Shown one piece after another: positions 26,395 to 39,200 of a stretch of DNA of 64,000 nucleotides (its first letter is position 1; each line of letters opens with the position of its first letter). The DNA lies in assembly GCA_963971575.1 (NCBI GenBank), contig OZ020616.1:59316907-59380906 (forward strand), in the 5' to 3' direction. Below the pieces are notes generated by a model. The model was not told where the DNA came from. It did not search any database and saw nothing but the letters and a program-made list of their open reading frames with translations. Both the position numbers and the translations under genes were made by a program. Source of the DNA: Liopterus haemorrhoidalis (taxonomy: Eukaryota > Arthropoda > Insecta > Coleoptera > Dytiscidae).

Positions 26395-26770
26395 ATGTCT
26401 GAAAAAACTAAAGATGAATTTGACTGGATCCAATTAAATAAAGATGTTCCGACACTACATTTGGAAGATGAAAATACAAAAAATCGTATGATAAGAAAAA
26501 TTAAAGAAAATCCGTTCGTTCCAATAGGTTAGTTTTAATTTAAGGTTATGTCAATGTCAAACAAGGTCTTTGAATTTAAATATTTGTGAAATTACAGGTT
26601 GTTTCGCAACATTTTGTGCTCTGTCTTATGGGCTGTGGAGTTTTAGACAAGGAAACAGAAAGATGTCTCAATATATGATGAGGACGAGGATTGCAGCTCA
26701 GGGCTTCACCGTTCTAGCTCTGATCGTTGGGATCGGAATGACAGCTGGGGTTTTTAAAAAAGAAAAATAG
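26395..26770 (+). CDS. HIGD2A: HIG1-domain mitochondrial protein (HIGD2A/Rcf1 type)
   Basis: Exons 26395-26527 and 26598-26770 join in phase 1 to give 101 residues, close to the usual length of about 105. The family core is plain: KENPFVPIGCFATFCALSYG, LWSFRQGNRKMSQYMMRTRI and AAQGFTVLALIVGIGMTAGV, with two membrane helices. Proteins of this type sit in the inner mitochondrial membrane and help assemble cytochrome c oxidase and respiratory supercomplexes. The N-terminus (SEKTKDEFDWIQLNKD) is acidic with no cleavable presequence. AATAAA at 26787-26792 is a likely polyA signal. It is convergent with rhotekin. Confidence 0.95.
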
Positions 26771-27023
26771 AACAATCGTAGAGTGTAATAAAAAGTATTT
26801 TGTTACTAGACAAACCATGTACATTCGATATACTTAAATTACTTAAAGCTAAGTATTTAACTGTATATATAATGTATAAATAAATAAACATATATCAAAT
26901 ACACAAAAAAATAATAATAAAACATTCTTAATCTATTCGACAAATTCATATTGCAGATCTATATGTCCATTTCAACATCTTGTACTTAAACTAATACAAA
27001 ATAAAACCTTTCGGAAATCGTTA

Positions 27024-27083
27024 GTGATGAAACAGGTACTAGAAAAATACCGGACACTATATTCTGTGTACCCGTTTCATCAC
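27024..27083. repeat. Imperfect hairpin between HIGD2A and rhotekin
   Basis: GTGATGAAACAGGTAC (27024-27039) pairs with GTACCCGTTTCATCAC (27068-27083), with one mismatch in 16 bp and a 28-nt loop. It lies in the convergent intergenic space, probably in the rhotekin 3' untranslated region when read on the minus strand. Confidence 0.75.
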
Positions 27084-27250
27084 CAGAAATAATTTCAAGT
27101 ACGAATAATTCAGTATTAAATGCAAGATTACAAAATTTCAATGTTCTTCATTTCCTTTCAGTCGGTATCACAGACTTACGATCTAGAATGGACGACAGAC
27201 ATCTCGTAATCTCAGTGTTGTATTTAAAGTGCTGGTGCACTTGTCGGGTG

Positions 27251-30200
27251 TTATTCCCGGCTGTTGAACGGCCAGTGAGAGCGCAGGGTGCCCGCACGGG
27301 ATTTACCGCTGCCCCCGGAGCTCAGTGACCGCTCCCGGAATGTCGGAGATGAGGAAGAACTCGCACATGAACTGAGAGAGGTGGACGGTGTCAAACCGAA
27401 CACTTCTTGGACTGTCGGTCTGTGGTAATCCGTCTGGACTGATTCTGGAAAATAAAATTTCATTTAAAACAGCTGCCAATATAATTTCAAATATTTCCAC
27501 GCTATATATTTTAAATATTTCCCCACTATATATTTTAAATATATCCCTAGTATTTCAAATATTTCTTTATAATTTCAAATATTTCCCTAGTATTTCAAAT
27601 ATTTCCTTATAATATAAAATATTTCCCTACTATTTTAAATATTTCCCTAGTAGTTTCTGTAATAATTTTGTGGTATAAAATATTTCCCTACTATTTTAAA
27701 TATTTCCCTAGTAGTTTCTGTAATAATTTTGTGGTATAAAATATTTCCCTACTATTTTAAATATTTCCCTAGTAGTTTCTGTAATAATTTTGTGGTATAA
27801 AATATTTCCCTACTATTTTAAATATTTCCCTAGTAGTTTCTGTAATAATTTTGTGGTATAAAATATTTCCCTACTATTTTAAATATTTCCCTAGTAGTTT
27901 CTGTAATAATTTTGTGGTATAAAATATTTCCCTACTATTTTAAATATTTCCCTAGTAGTTTCTGTAATAATTTTGTAGTATAAAATATTTCCCTACTATT
28001 TTAAATATTTCCCTAGTAGTTTCTGTAATAATTTTGTGGTATAAAATATTTCCCTACTATTTTAAATATTTCCCTAGTAGTTTCTGTAATAATTTTGTGG
28101 TATAAAATATTTCCCTACTTTTTTAAATATTTCCCCAGTAGTTTCTGTAATAATTTTGTAGTATAAAATATTTCCCTACTATTTTAAATATTTCCCTAGT
28201 AGTTTCTGTAATAATTTTGTGGTATAAAATATTTCCCTACTATTTTAAATATTTCCCTAGTAGTTTCTGTAATAATTTTGTGGTATAAAATATTTCCCTA
28301 CTTTTTTAAATATTTCCCCAGTAGTTTCTGTAATAATTTTGTAGTATAAAATATTTCCCTACTATTTTAAATATTTCCCTAGTAGTTTCTGTAATAATTT
28401 TGTGGTATAAAATATTTCCCTACTATTTTAAATATTTCCCTAGTAGTTTCTGTAATAATTTTGTGGTATAAAATATTTCCCTACTATTTTAAATATTTCC
28501 CTAGTAGTTTCTGTAATAATTTTGTAGTATAAAATATTTCCCTACTATTTTAAATATTTCCCTAGTAGTTTCTGTAATAATTTTGTAGTATAAAATATTT
28601 CCCTACTATTTTAAATATTTCCCTAGTAGTTTCTGTAATAATTTTGTGGTATAAAATATTTCCCTACTATTTTAAATATTTCCCTAGTAGTTTCTGTAAT
28701 AATTTTGTGGTATAAAATATTTCCCTATTTTAAATATTTCCCTAGTAGTTTCTGTAATAATTTTGTAGTATAAAATATTTCCCTACTATTTTAAATATTT
28801 CCCTAGTAGTTTCTGTAATAATTTTGTGGTATAAAATATTTCCCTACTATTTTAAATATTTCCCTAGTAGTTTCTGTAATAATTTTGTGGTATAAAATAT
28901 TTCCCTACTATTTTAAATATTTCCCTAGTAGTTTCTGTAATAATTTTGTAGTATAAAATATTTCCCTACTATTTTAAATATTTCCCTAGTAGTTTCTGTA
29001 ATAATTTTGTGGTATAAAATATTTCCCTACTATTTTAAATATTTCCCTAGTAGTTTCTGTAATAATTTTGTGGTATAAAATATTTCCCTACTATTTTAAA
29101 TATTTCCCTAGTAGTTTCTGTAATAATTTTGTGGTATAAAATATTTCCCTACTATTTGAAATATTTCCCTAGTAGTTTCTGTAATAATTTTGTGGTATAA
29201 AATATTTCCCTACTATTTGAAATATTTCCCTAGTAGTTTCTGTAATAATTTTGTGGTATAAAATATTTCCCTACTATTTTAAATATTTCCCTAGTAGTTT
29301 CTGTAATAATTTTGTGGTATAAAATATTTCCCTACTATTTTAAATATTTCCCTAGTAGTTTCTGTAATAATTTTGTGGTATAAAATATTTCCCTACTATT
29401 TTAAATATTTCCCTAGTAGTTTCTGTAATAATTTTGTGGTATAAAATATTTCCCTACTATTTTAAATATTTCCCTAGTAGTTTCTGTAATAATTTTGTGG
29501 TATAAAATATTTCCCTACTATTTGAAATATTTCCCTAGTAGTTTCTGTAATAATTTTGTGGTATAAAATATTTCCCTACTATTTGAAATATTTCCCTAGT
29601 AGTTTCTGTAATAATTTTGTGGTATAAAATATTTCCCTACTATTTTAAATATTTCCCTAGTAGTTTCTGTAATAATTTTGTGGTATAAAATATTTCCCTA
29701 CTATTTGAAATATTTCCCTAGTAGTTTCTGTAATAATTTTGTAGTATAAAATATTTCCCTACTATTTTAAATATTTCCCTAGTAGTTTCTGTAATAATTT
29801 TGTGGTATAAAATATTTCCCTACTATTTGAAATATTTCCCTAGTAGTTTCTGTAATAATTTTGTGGTATAAAATATTTCCCTACTATTTGAAATATTTCC
29901 CTAGTAGTTTCTGTAATAATTTTGTGGTATAAAATATTTCCCTACTATTTTAAATATTTCCCTAGTAGTTTCTGTAATAATTTTGTGGTATAAAATATTT
30001 CCCTACTATTTGAAATATTTCCCTAGTAGTTTCTGTAATAATTTTGTAGTATAAAATATTTCCCTACTATTTTAAATATTTCCCTAGTAGTTTCTGTAAT
30101 AATTTTGTGGTATAAAATATTTCCCTACTATTTGAAATATTTCCCTAGTAGTTTCTGTAATAATTTTGTGGTATAAAATATTTCCCTACTATTTTAAATA

Positions 30201-33200
30201 TTTCCCTAGTAGTTTCTGTAATAATTTTGTGGTATAAAATATTTCCCTACTATTTTAAATATTTCCCTAGTAGTTTCTGTAATAATTTTGTGGTATAAAA
30301 TATTTCCCTACTATTTTAAATATTTCCCTAGTAGTTTCTGTAATAATTTTGTGGTATAAAATATTTCCCTACTATTTTAAATATTTCCCTAGTAGTTTCT
30401 GTAATAATTTTGTGGTATAATAAATTAAATTAAATTAAATTAATTTCAAATATTTCCCTAGTATTGCAAATATTTCCCCGCTATATATTTTAAATATTTC
30501 CCTAGTATTTCCAATATTTCTTTATAATTTCAAATATTTCTCTACTATTTTAAATATATCCCTAGTATTACAAATATTTTCTTATTATTTCAAATATTTC
30601 CTTAGTATTTCAAATATTTTTAGTATTTCAAATACTTTTTAAAAGTATTTGATATTTGAAATACAAATTTAAACTTACCAATTAACGGAGTCTCATCATA
30701 TAAACTGCCTTGTCGAAGTTGTCTGTTACAAAAGCTATTCCTAGCATTGCCCGTCTGAATCTCCATAACATTTTCAGCGGTGTGTTTCCACCGGAGATGG
30801 TCCTTGGCATGCTGCACGAGAGCCTTGGCCCAATTCTGCTGCTCCTCCCTCGACCTCAACCTAATAATACTGACTTCGTCCCTGCCTTCCAGTAAATTCG
30901 AAATAAAAATCTCTCTACTTCCGCTATTCTTCCCGATCTGAATAGTAGACTCCCTGTCGACAGTTATGAACCTCGAAGGAAGTTTACCATCCTCCCAATG
31001 CTCCTGTTTGTCCCACAGGTCCAGTTTGAACGCCTGGAGCTGGCCCCACATGTTCAACCACTTGTCACTTTCTCTATCGTGGACTGAGATATCACCCGAG
31101 TAAATTTCTTGAGTTATACAGTTCGGTTGGACAGCCAGCCGACAACAGAAATGTCCGAACAGTGGTAGTTGATGTGTTTTATTTTCGTGATTCACCGTGA
31201 CTAGATCGTGAGTGTGAATACTGTCGTGAGCGTCCTCTAGTGTCAGCCTCGCTGAGGCCATCAGCTCGAAGTGAGGGCCTATTTTTCCTGAGTTCAATTC
31301 GTCTCTTAAGGACGCTGCTAGTTTTTTCCCAACTGTACGACTTATCGAACTATGAATTGTTTTTTTAATTTTCCTAGGTGTGCTGGCGATACTTAGATCG
31401 TCCTGCAGGATGTGACTATAGACCTCCAGGTGAAATTCGAATTCAGCTGGGATATTATTACTGTAAAAAAAAAAACTGTAAATTTTAACACATTTCAAAG
31501 TGTTGTCGGTATTTTTCATAATGCATCAACAAATTTTTTTTGTTCCTCTATCTACGTATATTCTTTCGTTTAAGCGGAACTAGATTTTTAAATCTAATAA
31601 CTTTTAACGATTGAACGATGCATTTGAAAATTTTGAAAAGCCCACATCAATCGTAGTGAGCTATTCAGACCAATTCTGTAACTCAGTTACTATGATCATA
31701 GTAACTAAATTTGTCACTATGAGCAAGGTCAGTTACTATCATAGTAACTTTGGGGTATTTCGTATTACGTAAGACAAAAGTTACTACAATATTTAGTAAC
31801 ATGTTACTATAAAAGTTCCTATCATAGTAACTACCAAATGCTGGTGTTTATAGGTAATAACTTAGTTCTTATCAAGATAAAAATGACGGACATTTGATTT
31901 TAAGTGTAATTTTTAAATATAATAGAAAATGAAGAAGATTAGTAAAGAAAATTATATAAATTAAATATATATAAAATATGTATGTATGAGTGTAGGTAAA
32001 TGTTTATATTACAGGAGATGAAATATATTAAAGATCAAAAGACTTTTCCAATTCCTCATTTTTAATATGAGTCTCTTTTTAAATTATTTAAAAAAAAAAA
32101 ATAGTTTTTGTTTTTAAAAAAATTAACAAAAGTTCTATTCAGTGACGCACAAGTAGTTTCATGAAGGGGGAGGGTTATAAAATGAGACGTATGGAAGTAA
32201 TGACAAAACAAGGAAAATGCATCGAAGTAATCAAAAATCCTTAGGAGGTACTAACCCCCAAATCCCACCTGCCTGCGTCACTGGTTCTATTGTCGAAAAT
32301 TTGTCTTTGCATTCCGTTTTTTTTTTTTTTTTTTTATTCTTCGCTCATTTTGTTTTTTTTTAATATTTTATAAATGTATATACCATAATATATATTATTT
32401 AAAAACAAATTATTGTAAGCAATACAATATTTTGACATTTTTAACCTCAACTGTCATCTGTATACCACCAATGCGCATGCGTGTTGCGCTTCGGTAACTA
32501 ACTTCATTATTTTCTCAGTAAATGTCACAAAGATATAACTTTCATAGCGACATCACTACAGTTTGATATTACAGAATACGAAAAATGTTACTATGAAAGT
32601 CATTATAAAAGTTATCTTGTAGTAACGTTACTACACGGTAACTATTATAGTAACTTTTTACAGAATTGATCTGATTGTGTTGATTTTTTAGTTGTTTTTT
32701 CTTTTTTTAGAACAAAAATTGTGTAAGTTACGAATGGCTGTAAATTAATACTTAAATTACTAAAATAGTGTCAGTACTTACAATAATAGTACGTCTGGGA
32801 AAGTAAGATCTGTCAAAGACCTATCCACGGGACATAAAAGGGAGGTATCGTAAATTTCTGTTCCTATCCTCGCCAGGCAAAAAACGGCGAATCGTCTGTA
32901 GTCTCCTTTGTTCTTGAAATGGTCCGTGTCTCTCCAAATCAGGGGCATCCTCAGGTCCGACAGAGACACTCGCGAGGTGCTTGCTTTGTTACCACTGGAA
33001 AAATTAAATATTACTATCAATAGTTGAATAGTTATTTGTGAACTAAAGCCGCATTCAGAGCTCTTAAATCAATAGCTTATGCACTGTAGCTTATAGACTA
33101 TTCATTGTCACCACGAAGTTTGTCATATGGTAAGACGTGAAACCGTTCAGACCTCCAAATTTAATACGCTGTTTGCAGTGTTGTAATAGATACATTTGAA

Positions 33201-36200
33201 AATATATCTAGATACAGATACAGATACTTGAGGAAAAATGTATCTAGATGCAGATACAGATACAAATTTTAAAAAGTATTTAGATACAGATACATTTTTT
33301 TTTACAATGTATCTAGATACTTCAAGATACTTTTAAGATACTTTCGGAAAAATAAAAACACCACAAAAAAAAAGAAATAACTAGAGCAAGGAATGTATTT
33401 TTTCACAATAAAAAATAAGTTATGCACTATTATTACTCTCAAAATAAACACAAATAGCCATTGAAGCTGTGTTTCAGAAATATTAACTAACTATATACCT
33501 ATGTAATCTTTAAAAAAATCACTTTTTTATTCCAATTTCAGCGGATATCTCGAACATTTTTTAATGGTTGTTTTACTTAACCGTTGTTAATAAAATTATT
33601 TATTTTTTTTTTATTTATTATTTTTTTAAATTTATTCAGAGCTGGAAATACAATTACACTTTATTAAAGTTTGATAGATAAAAATAAATTAAATAAATAA
33701 ATAAATTATAAGTTTGAGAATTATGATAAAATACAAGTTCTATATATAATTAATTAAATTTTGGAAAATATACTTTCATTTTTTTCCTTTTTTTTAAATA
33801 AAAAATAAAAAAAAAAGACCTTGAAAAAGACAAAATAGGAAAGTATCTGAAAAAAGTACCTGAAATACAGATACTTAGATACTGATTTAAATATCTAGAT
33901 ACAGATACAGATACATATTTTAAAATGTACCTAGATACAGTAACTAGATACTTGCACAGTATCTAGTTACTGTATCTAGATACAAATACCTAGATACATT
34001 ACAACACTGGCTGTTTGTTGTGGATTGTGCATAAATTTCTAAACTTATAGCTAGTGAGATGTTTTAATGAAACAGACATATAAACACTGGCTATCGCATT
34101 CTATCAGTGACACCGTAGTTATCGAATGCCTTTACACAACCTTACATAATGTCATCATTAACAAATCTTGCTCAAAATTACAAAGACGGACAGTAAATAT
34201 GATCAATTTAGGTAATTTGGTAGTTAAAATCTAAGACAACACAATTATAAGAACGATAATACATATAAAATATTTTATGGAGGGTTATTCGTAACGTACT
34301 AATTTATAATAGATGTAAACGGTACATGGAACGTTAAAAAGAATGCATAGAAACACAACTTACAGCTAACAAAGCACAGTCTACGACCTCATAATTTAAA
34401 GAGCTCTGAATGCGGCTTAAGGCACTAAAGTTGATTTTTTTGTATTTATGTAGTTATTTGCCGTGGTGCCAGCACTTAAATAAATAAATAAACAACTTAC
34501 GGTACTGATCTTGGAAGTGACTGTGCTTTCTTTCTCCTCTGCAGCTCTGCCATATAAGCGGACATCCTCTCCGTGGAGGTGAGGAGGGTTTTAGCTGCCT
34601 CCAGGGTCTGGGCCTGGTGTTTGCACGCCGCCAAAAGCCGCGTCGTGCCCTCCCGCATCTTAATCTCCAACTCGATCTTTTGCTCCAAGTCATATTCCTA
34701 TAAAAAAATAAATAAATATATTAATAAACAAAAATCATCATCATTGGGACGACAGCCCGAATTGAGCCTAGGCCTCCTGTTTCCAGGTTCCATGACCGTA
34801 TTTTCAATCTATGTACATTCAGGAGTAATATGGTCAGTATTACGTTCATTTTTTAGCATACACAGAAAGGCACCTACAGTTTATAGCCGGTTGCGAACGG
34901 CTAAGTAGAACCTGTAATTTCTATAAATATTTTTACATAAATTAATTGACATAAGCAGGGGTTGAACTCTCGTCCATGCCCTTGCTTAGCGGACAAACAG
35001 CAGGTACAAACGGTTTAACACTTGTAGCCACAGGCTTACCAATAAACAAAAACACAGTTTTTAATATTAGGTGTATAAAATGATAGAGCGTTTTTTTTTT
35101 TAAAGATATAACCGTTTATAGAATTATTATCAATTCTATCTCGATAAACTTTTTCCCTCTCCTCTCCTTTCCAGGTCTTTTGAAGGGTTTTTTATATTCA
35201 ATCTTGTTCTTAGAGACTGAGAAACATTTTCCACCTGATCCATATAATTCGTTTTTGGTCTTCCAACACTTTTTTTTATTGAAAGCCTGCTGTTTAGAGA
35301 TTCTTCTCACTGTATACTTTCGTGCATTCCCTCTAGATATCCTATCCATCTTAGCATATTAATTTATCATGGAATAAATGATGTAATATCTGCCCGTTTT
35401 AAATTTAGAAAGTGTCTGAAGCATTGCTTTACAATATGATCGAGAAAAAAATGTGTCTAGATAGACATAGAATTCATTTATTTTTATATTAACAGAATTG
35501 TCCACTTAACATTTTATATTCAGGGCCTACTAAACTTTTTTTTCGATCATATTATAATTTAAATGTATGTAATTTAGAAACCTACTAATCATCTTAAATA
35601 TATACTAATAAATTCAGGTTAATTTAATATTATTTATAAAATTTATTTTATTAAAATTTGCAGTTTACAGTATTAAAAAAATATATTTTTACTTTCAATT
35701 CTTATCGGCAAAACATTGATGTACAGTCTGTTCCAAACGGTTAAGCGGAACTAGATTTTGCAATCTAGTTACTTTCATCGTTTAAATCGTGCCTTTCGGC
35801 CGTTTTGTTTTAGCTTTGTAAATCATACTTACAATAAACATTTTTTGATTAAGGTTAATATCATTTTAAAATGTCATTTTCTTTATATTTTGATTTTTTG
35901 TGTCATTCTTAATACAAATTTCCCATTTATTTATTTTTTTGTCATTAAAATATATTACATGAAATTATATTTACCTAGTACCTATTAATATTTGTTTATG
36001 TAGCAAAATAATGCTAAATAAAGTCTAATCTAATCTAATCTAATCTAAAATATAAAAAAATAATATTTAATTTTGACATATGTAATTCGTTTCCATGGTT
36101 TCATTGTTGGAATTTTAAATTTTGACATCCCAACTTGAAAAATTAAATAACCCAAGCAAGGTCCCTTCTCGTGACAACCTAAAAGAATTAAATTCCCATT

Positions 36201-39200
36201 TAGTTCCGCTTAACCGTTTGGAACAGACTGTATGTACAATTTCGCGGGGCAGCCCCCGTTTCCCCGCCTAAAGAGGTGTTTGCTTCATAACAACTCGTCC
36301 TCGTTCAGTCTCTATGTTATATTACTTTACTGGAGGCAACAATATATAAAATTCCAACAAAATTCATCGTAAATGTATTATATTGTTCACATAACTGTCC
36401 CACTAAAAACAGTAATTCTCGTTTCCCATGTTAACTTTAAGCACATATAACATCCGTAAATATAGGTATTAACAAAAGATCCGTGTTTTTTTTTAATGTC
36501 AGTTAGTGAATCCTGAAGTGATTCGAATCTTTGTTTCTATATATAAACAGTTGCAGTTGTAGATCAGTGACACGCCAGGCACGTCCCGAAATAACGTTCT
36601 CAGACACAAGTGCAGGTGACCAAACCACGGCATCTTCATGCTGTAAATGAGCCCCACATCCTACAAGAATCCTATTACAATATTTTTAGAAAATACATTT
36701 CCAAACAAAAAATATTTCATAATACACACAACCAGAATCACATATACGTACTGCAGGTTGCATAAATATTGAATAATTTTTTACACCAACAGTAAAGTCA
36801 GTGAACTGCACTAAAATATTTTAAAAATGCAATAAAATGAATAAAGCGACTCGCGTGTTGCGCTAAAATTGTCACACATCCTGAAAATTTGCCAAGAATC
36901 TCAAATAGTCACAACATTGTAACTCTTACGATTTCTATAAAATTTTACAACCAGTGTAAACACAATTTTAAATTTCTCTAAGCGACAGGTGACCAAGTAA
37001 TTACGGACAGGTGGGTTAGAATCATATTTTATTTAACAACCATATGAGGCTATATTTCAGTAGAAGTTTATAGATCATACCGTATTACTTTTGAAGATCG
37101 GCATAAAACAATTATCCCAATTAGCATTTATTGTTACAATATTTTGTTTTAATTTAGTGTATTATTTATTATAATCAATTACATTTAATTTTTTGTTCAG
37201 TTTAAAACTGTTATGTAAAAGATTACCTACAAGTTAAACAAAATAATTATTACTATTATTATTAATTTCTTAATTTTCTTGAAAAATTCTCTATACTGTT
37301 AGAAGTTGACAAAAAAGGAGAAGAGAGAAGAAACGAAAATCATTATTTTAGGAATATTATTACATAAGAAATTTAATTATTAATATTAAATCAATGTTAG
37401 AATACGTTTACTTTAATTAGAATGTTTTGTTAATTAAATTAGGATTATCAATTCTTGATAATTTGATAAGGTAATGATACTAATGAGTTACTAGTATTAT
37501 GTAACTAAGCAAGTCGCTACTGGCCGACGGTTGTCTGAGCCGACACTGATGGACAAGACTTTTTTACTGATTGGTTCTTTGTTAAATTTGAATTTTTAGA
37601 TATGAGATAGAATACAGTTTTGATATTTTTAAGCTCATTGTTTACTGTTATGTAACTGGCAAGAAATTCTGATCACACGGTATATTCTTTATTGTAGTGT
37701 CTTTATTGTAGAATGAAATGAAATATCCATATTTGTTTATAATAATTCAAAATGTGCGTCTGCGCAGACAGTTCAAAACTGGTAATTTCATGACGGTAAC
37801 TTAAGGACAAAATTACTGTAGCTGATGGCAGCACCGAAGATTTAAACATCAAGTGTGAAAGCATACCGATCTTAAACATTGGTGAACTTTAAGTTCACTC
37901 GTCTTAAAGTTCTAGTGTGAAAAGGGTACAATAGTTTTAGATACTTGGTATCAATATAACTAAATCATCTAATAAACATAGAACGGAAGTTGTTTGGTTA
38001 ACATTAAACAATTAGGAAGTATTTAAATCCGTTGTTTATAAACATGTTCAAATCTGCTGTGTGTATGGAATCTCTTGGATTGTCTTAGGCAGTCTTCATG
38101 TCTGTCAGCGCATCTTGAATATTAATATAGGAGTATGTTCGAGGAATATGTACGTGAGGCGGGGATGTGTCGACTCCTGACTGCTGACTGTCCGTGTCCG
38201 TGTGCGTGTGTGCGTTTGTACCGGATGTAACAACATGCAATATATCACTGATTTTACTATGACTGCTATTCTGACCACATGTTGACATAACCATGTGGCG
38301 TGGCACTAACTCCATACAGTAAGAGGTTCGCAAAACCACAACTCGCAGACAGGGAGTCACTTGCGTATGTAGCCTACCATCAACTCTATATTTGAATTTA
38401 TATAAGAACATGACGTCACGAATATTTGCCTATTGCGTCGACATAATACGTATAAATATGTAATACAAATACGTACTGTCTGTCTAAGCCAGGGGTCGGC
38501 AGACCGAGGCTCGCGAGCCGCATGCGGCTCTTTGAGGCATTCGTATGGCACTTTAAATTAAGTTGATAAGGAATAAAATTTAGAAAATATGCAAAAACTC
38601 ATGTAATAAAACAAATTTATGGCTCTTTAAAATGTTTCCAGATGCAGTAAAGGGTGATTGTGGCTCTTTGGCTTCTAAAGTTTGCCGACCCCTGGTCTAA
38701 GCCAACGGTCTTCAAAATACGACCCGCGGGACAAATCCGGACACATTTTTCGTGGATATAAAATTTAATAAATCATTATGGCAGTATGTGGTTTAAAACA
38801 CAGTATTAAATTAACAACTATACTATATGGTCTATTCCAAACGTTTAGGCGGAACTAGATTTTGCTATCTAGTTACTTTCATCGTTTGAATCGTGGTTTT
38901 TGGCCGTTTTGTAAATCGTACTTACAATAAACATTTTTTGGTTAAGATTAATATTATTTTAAAATGACATTTTCTTTATATTTTGATTTTTGTGTAATTT
39001 TTGATACAAATTTCCCATTTATTTATTTTTGGAGGGATAGAGAGAGATAGAGAGAGAGCTAGCTAGATAGTCGTGTCAAAAAAAAAAATGTATTTTATGA
39101 ATAATAAGACATAATTTTATTGATCAACTAATACGTCTCGAATATCATATTAGGGTGACCATTCGTCCCGCATTGTTACTTGCCCGCAAAATGTCCCGCA

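Noticed and set aside
27613..30418. Possible CRISPR array (regular 61-bp repeats)
   Set aside because: There are no unique spacers; the whole unit repeats tandemly, and the setting is a eukaryotic intron.
30710..30895. Plus-strand open frame opposite rhotekin exon 4
   Set aside because: Antisense shadow of the PH-domain exon with no protein signature of its own.
34454..34908. Open frames on both strands over rhotekin exon 2
   Set aside because: They are shadows of the HR1-coding exon; only the frame with LEQKIELEIKMREG matches rhotekin and the splice phases.
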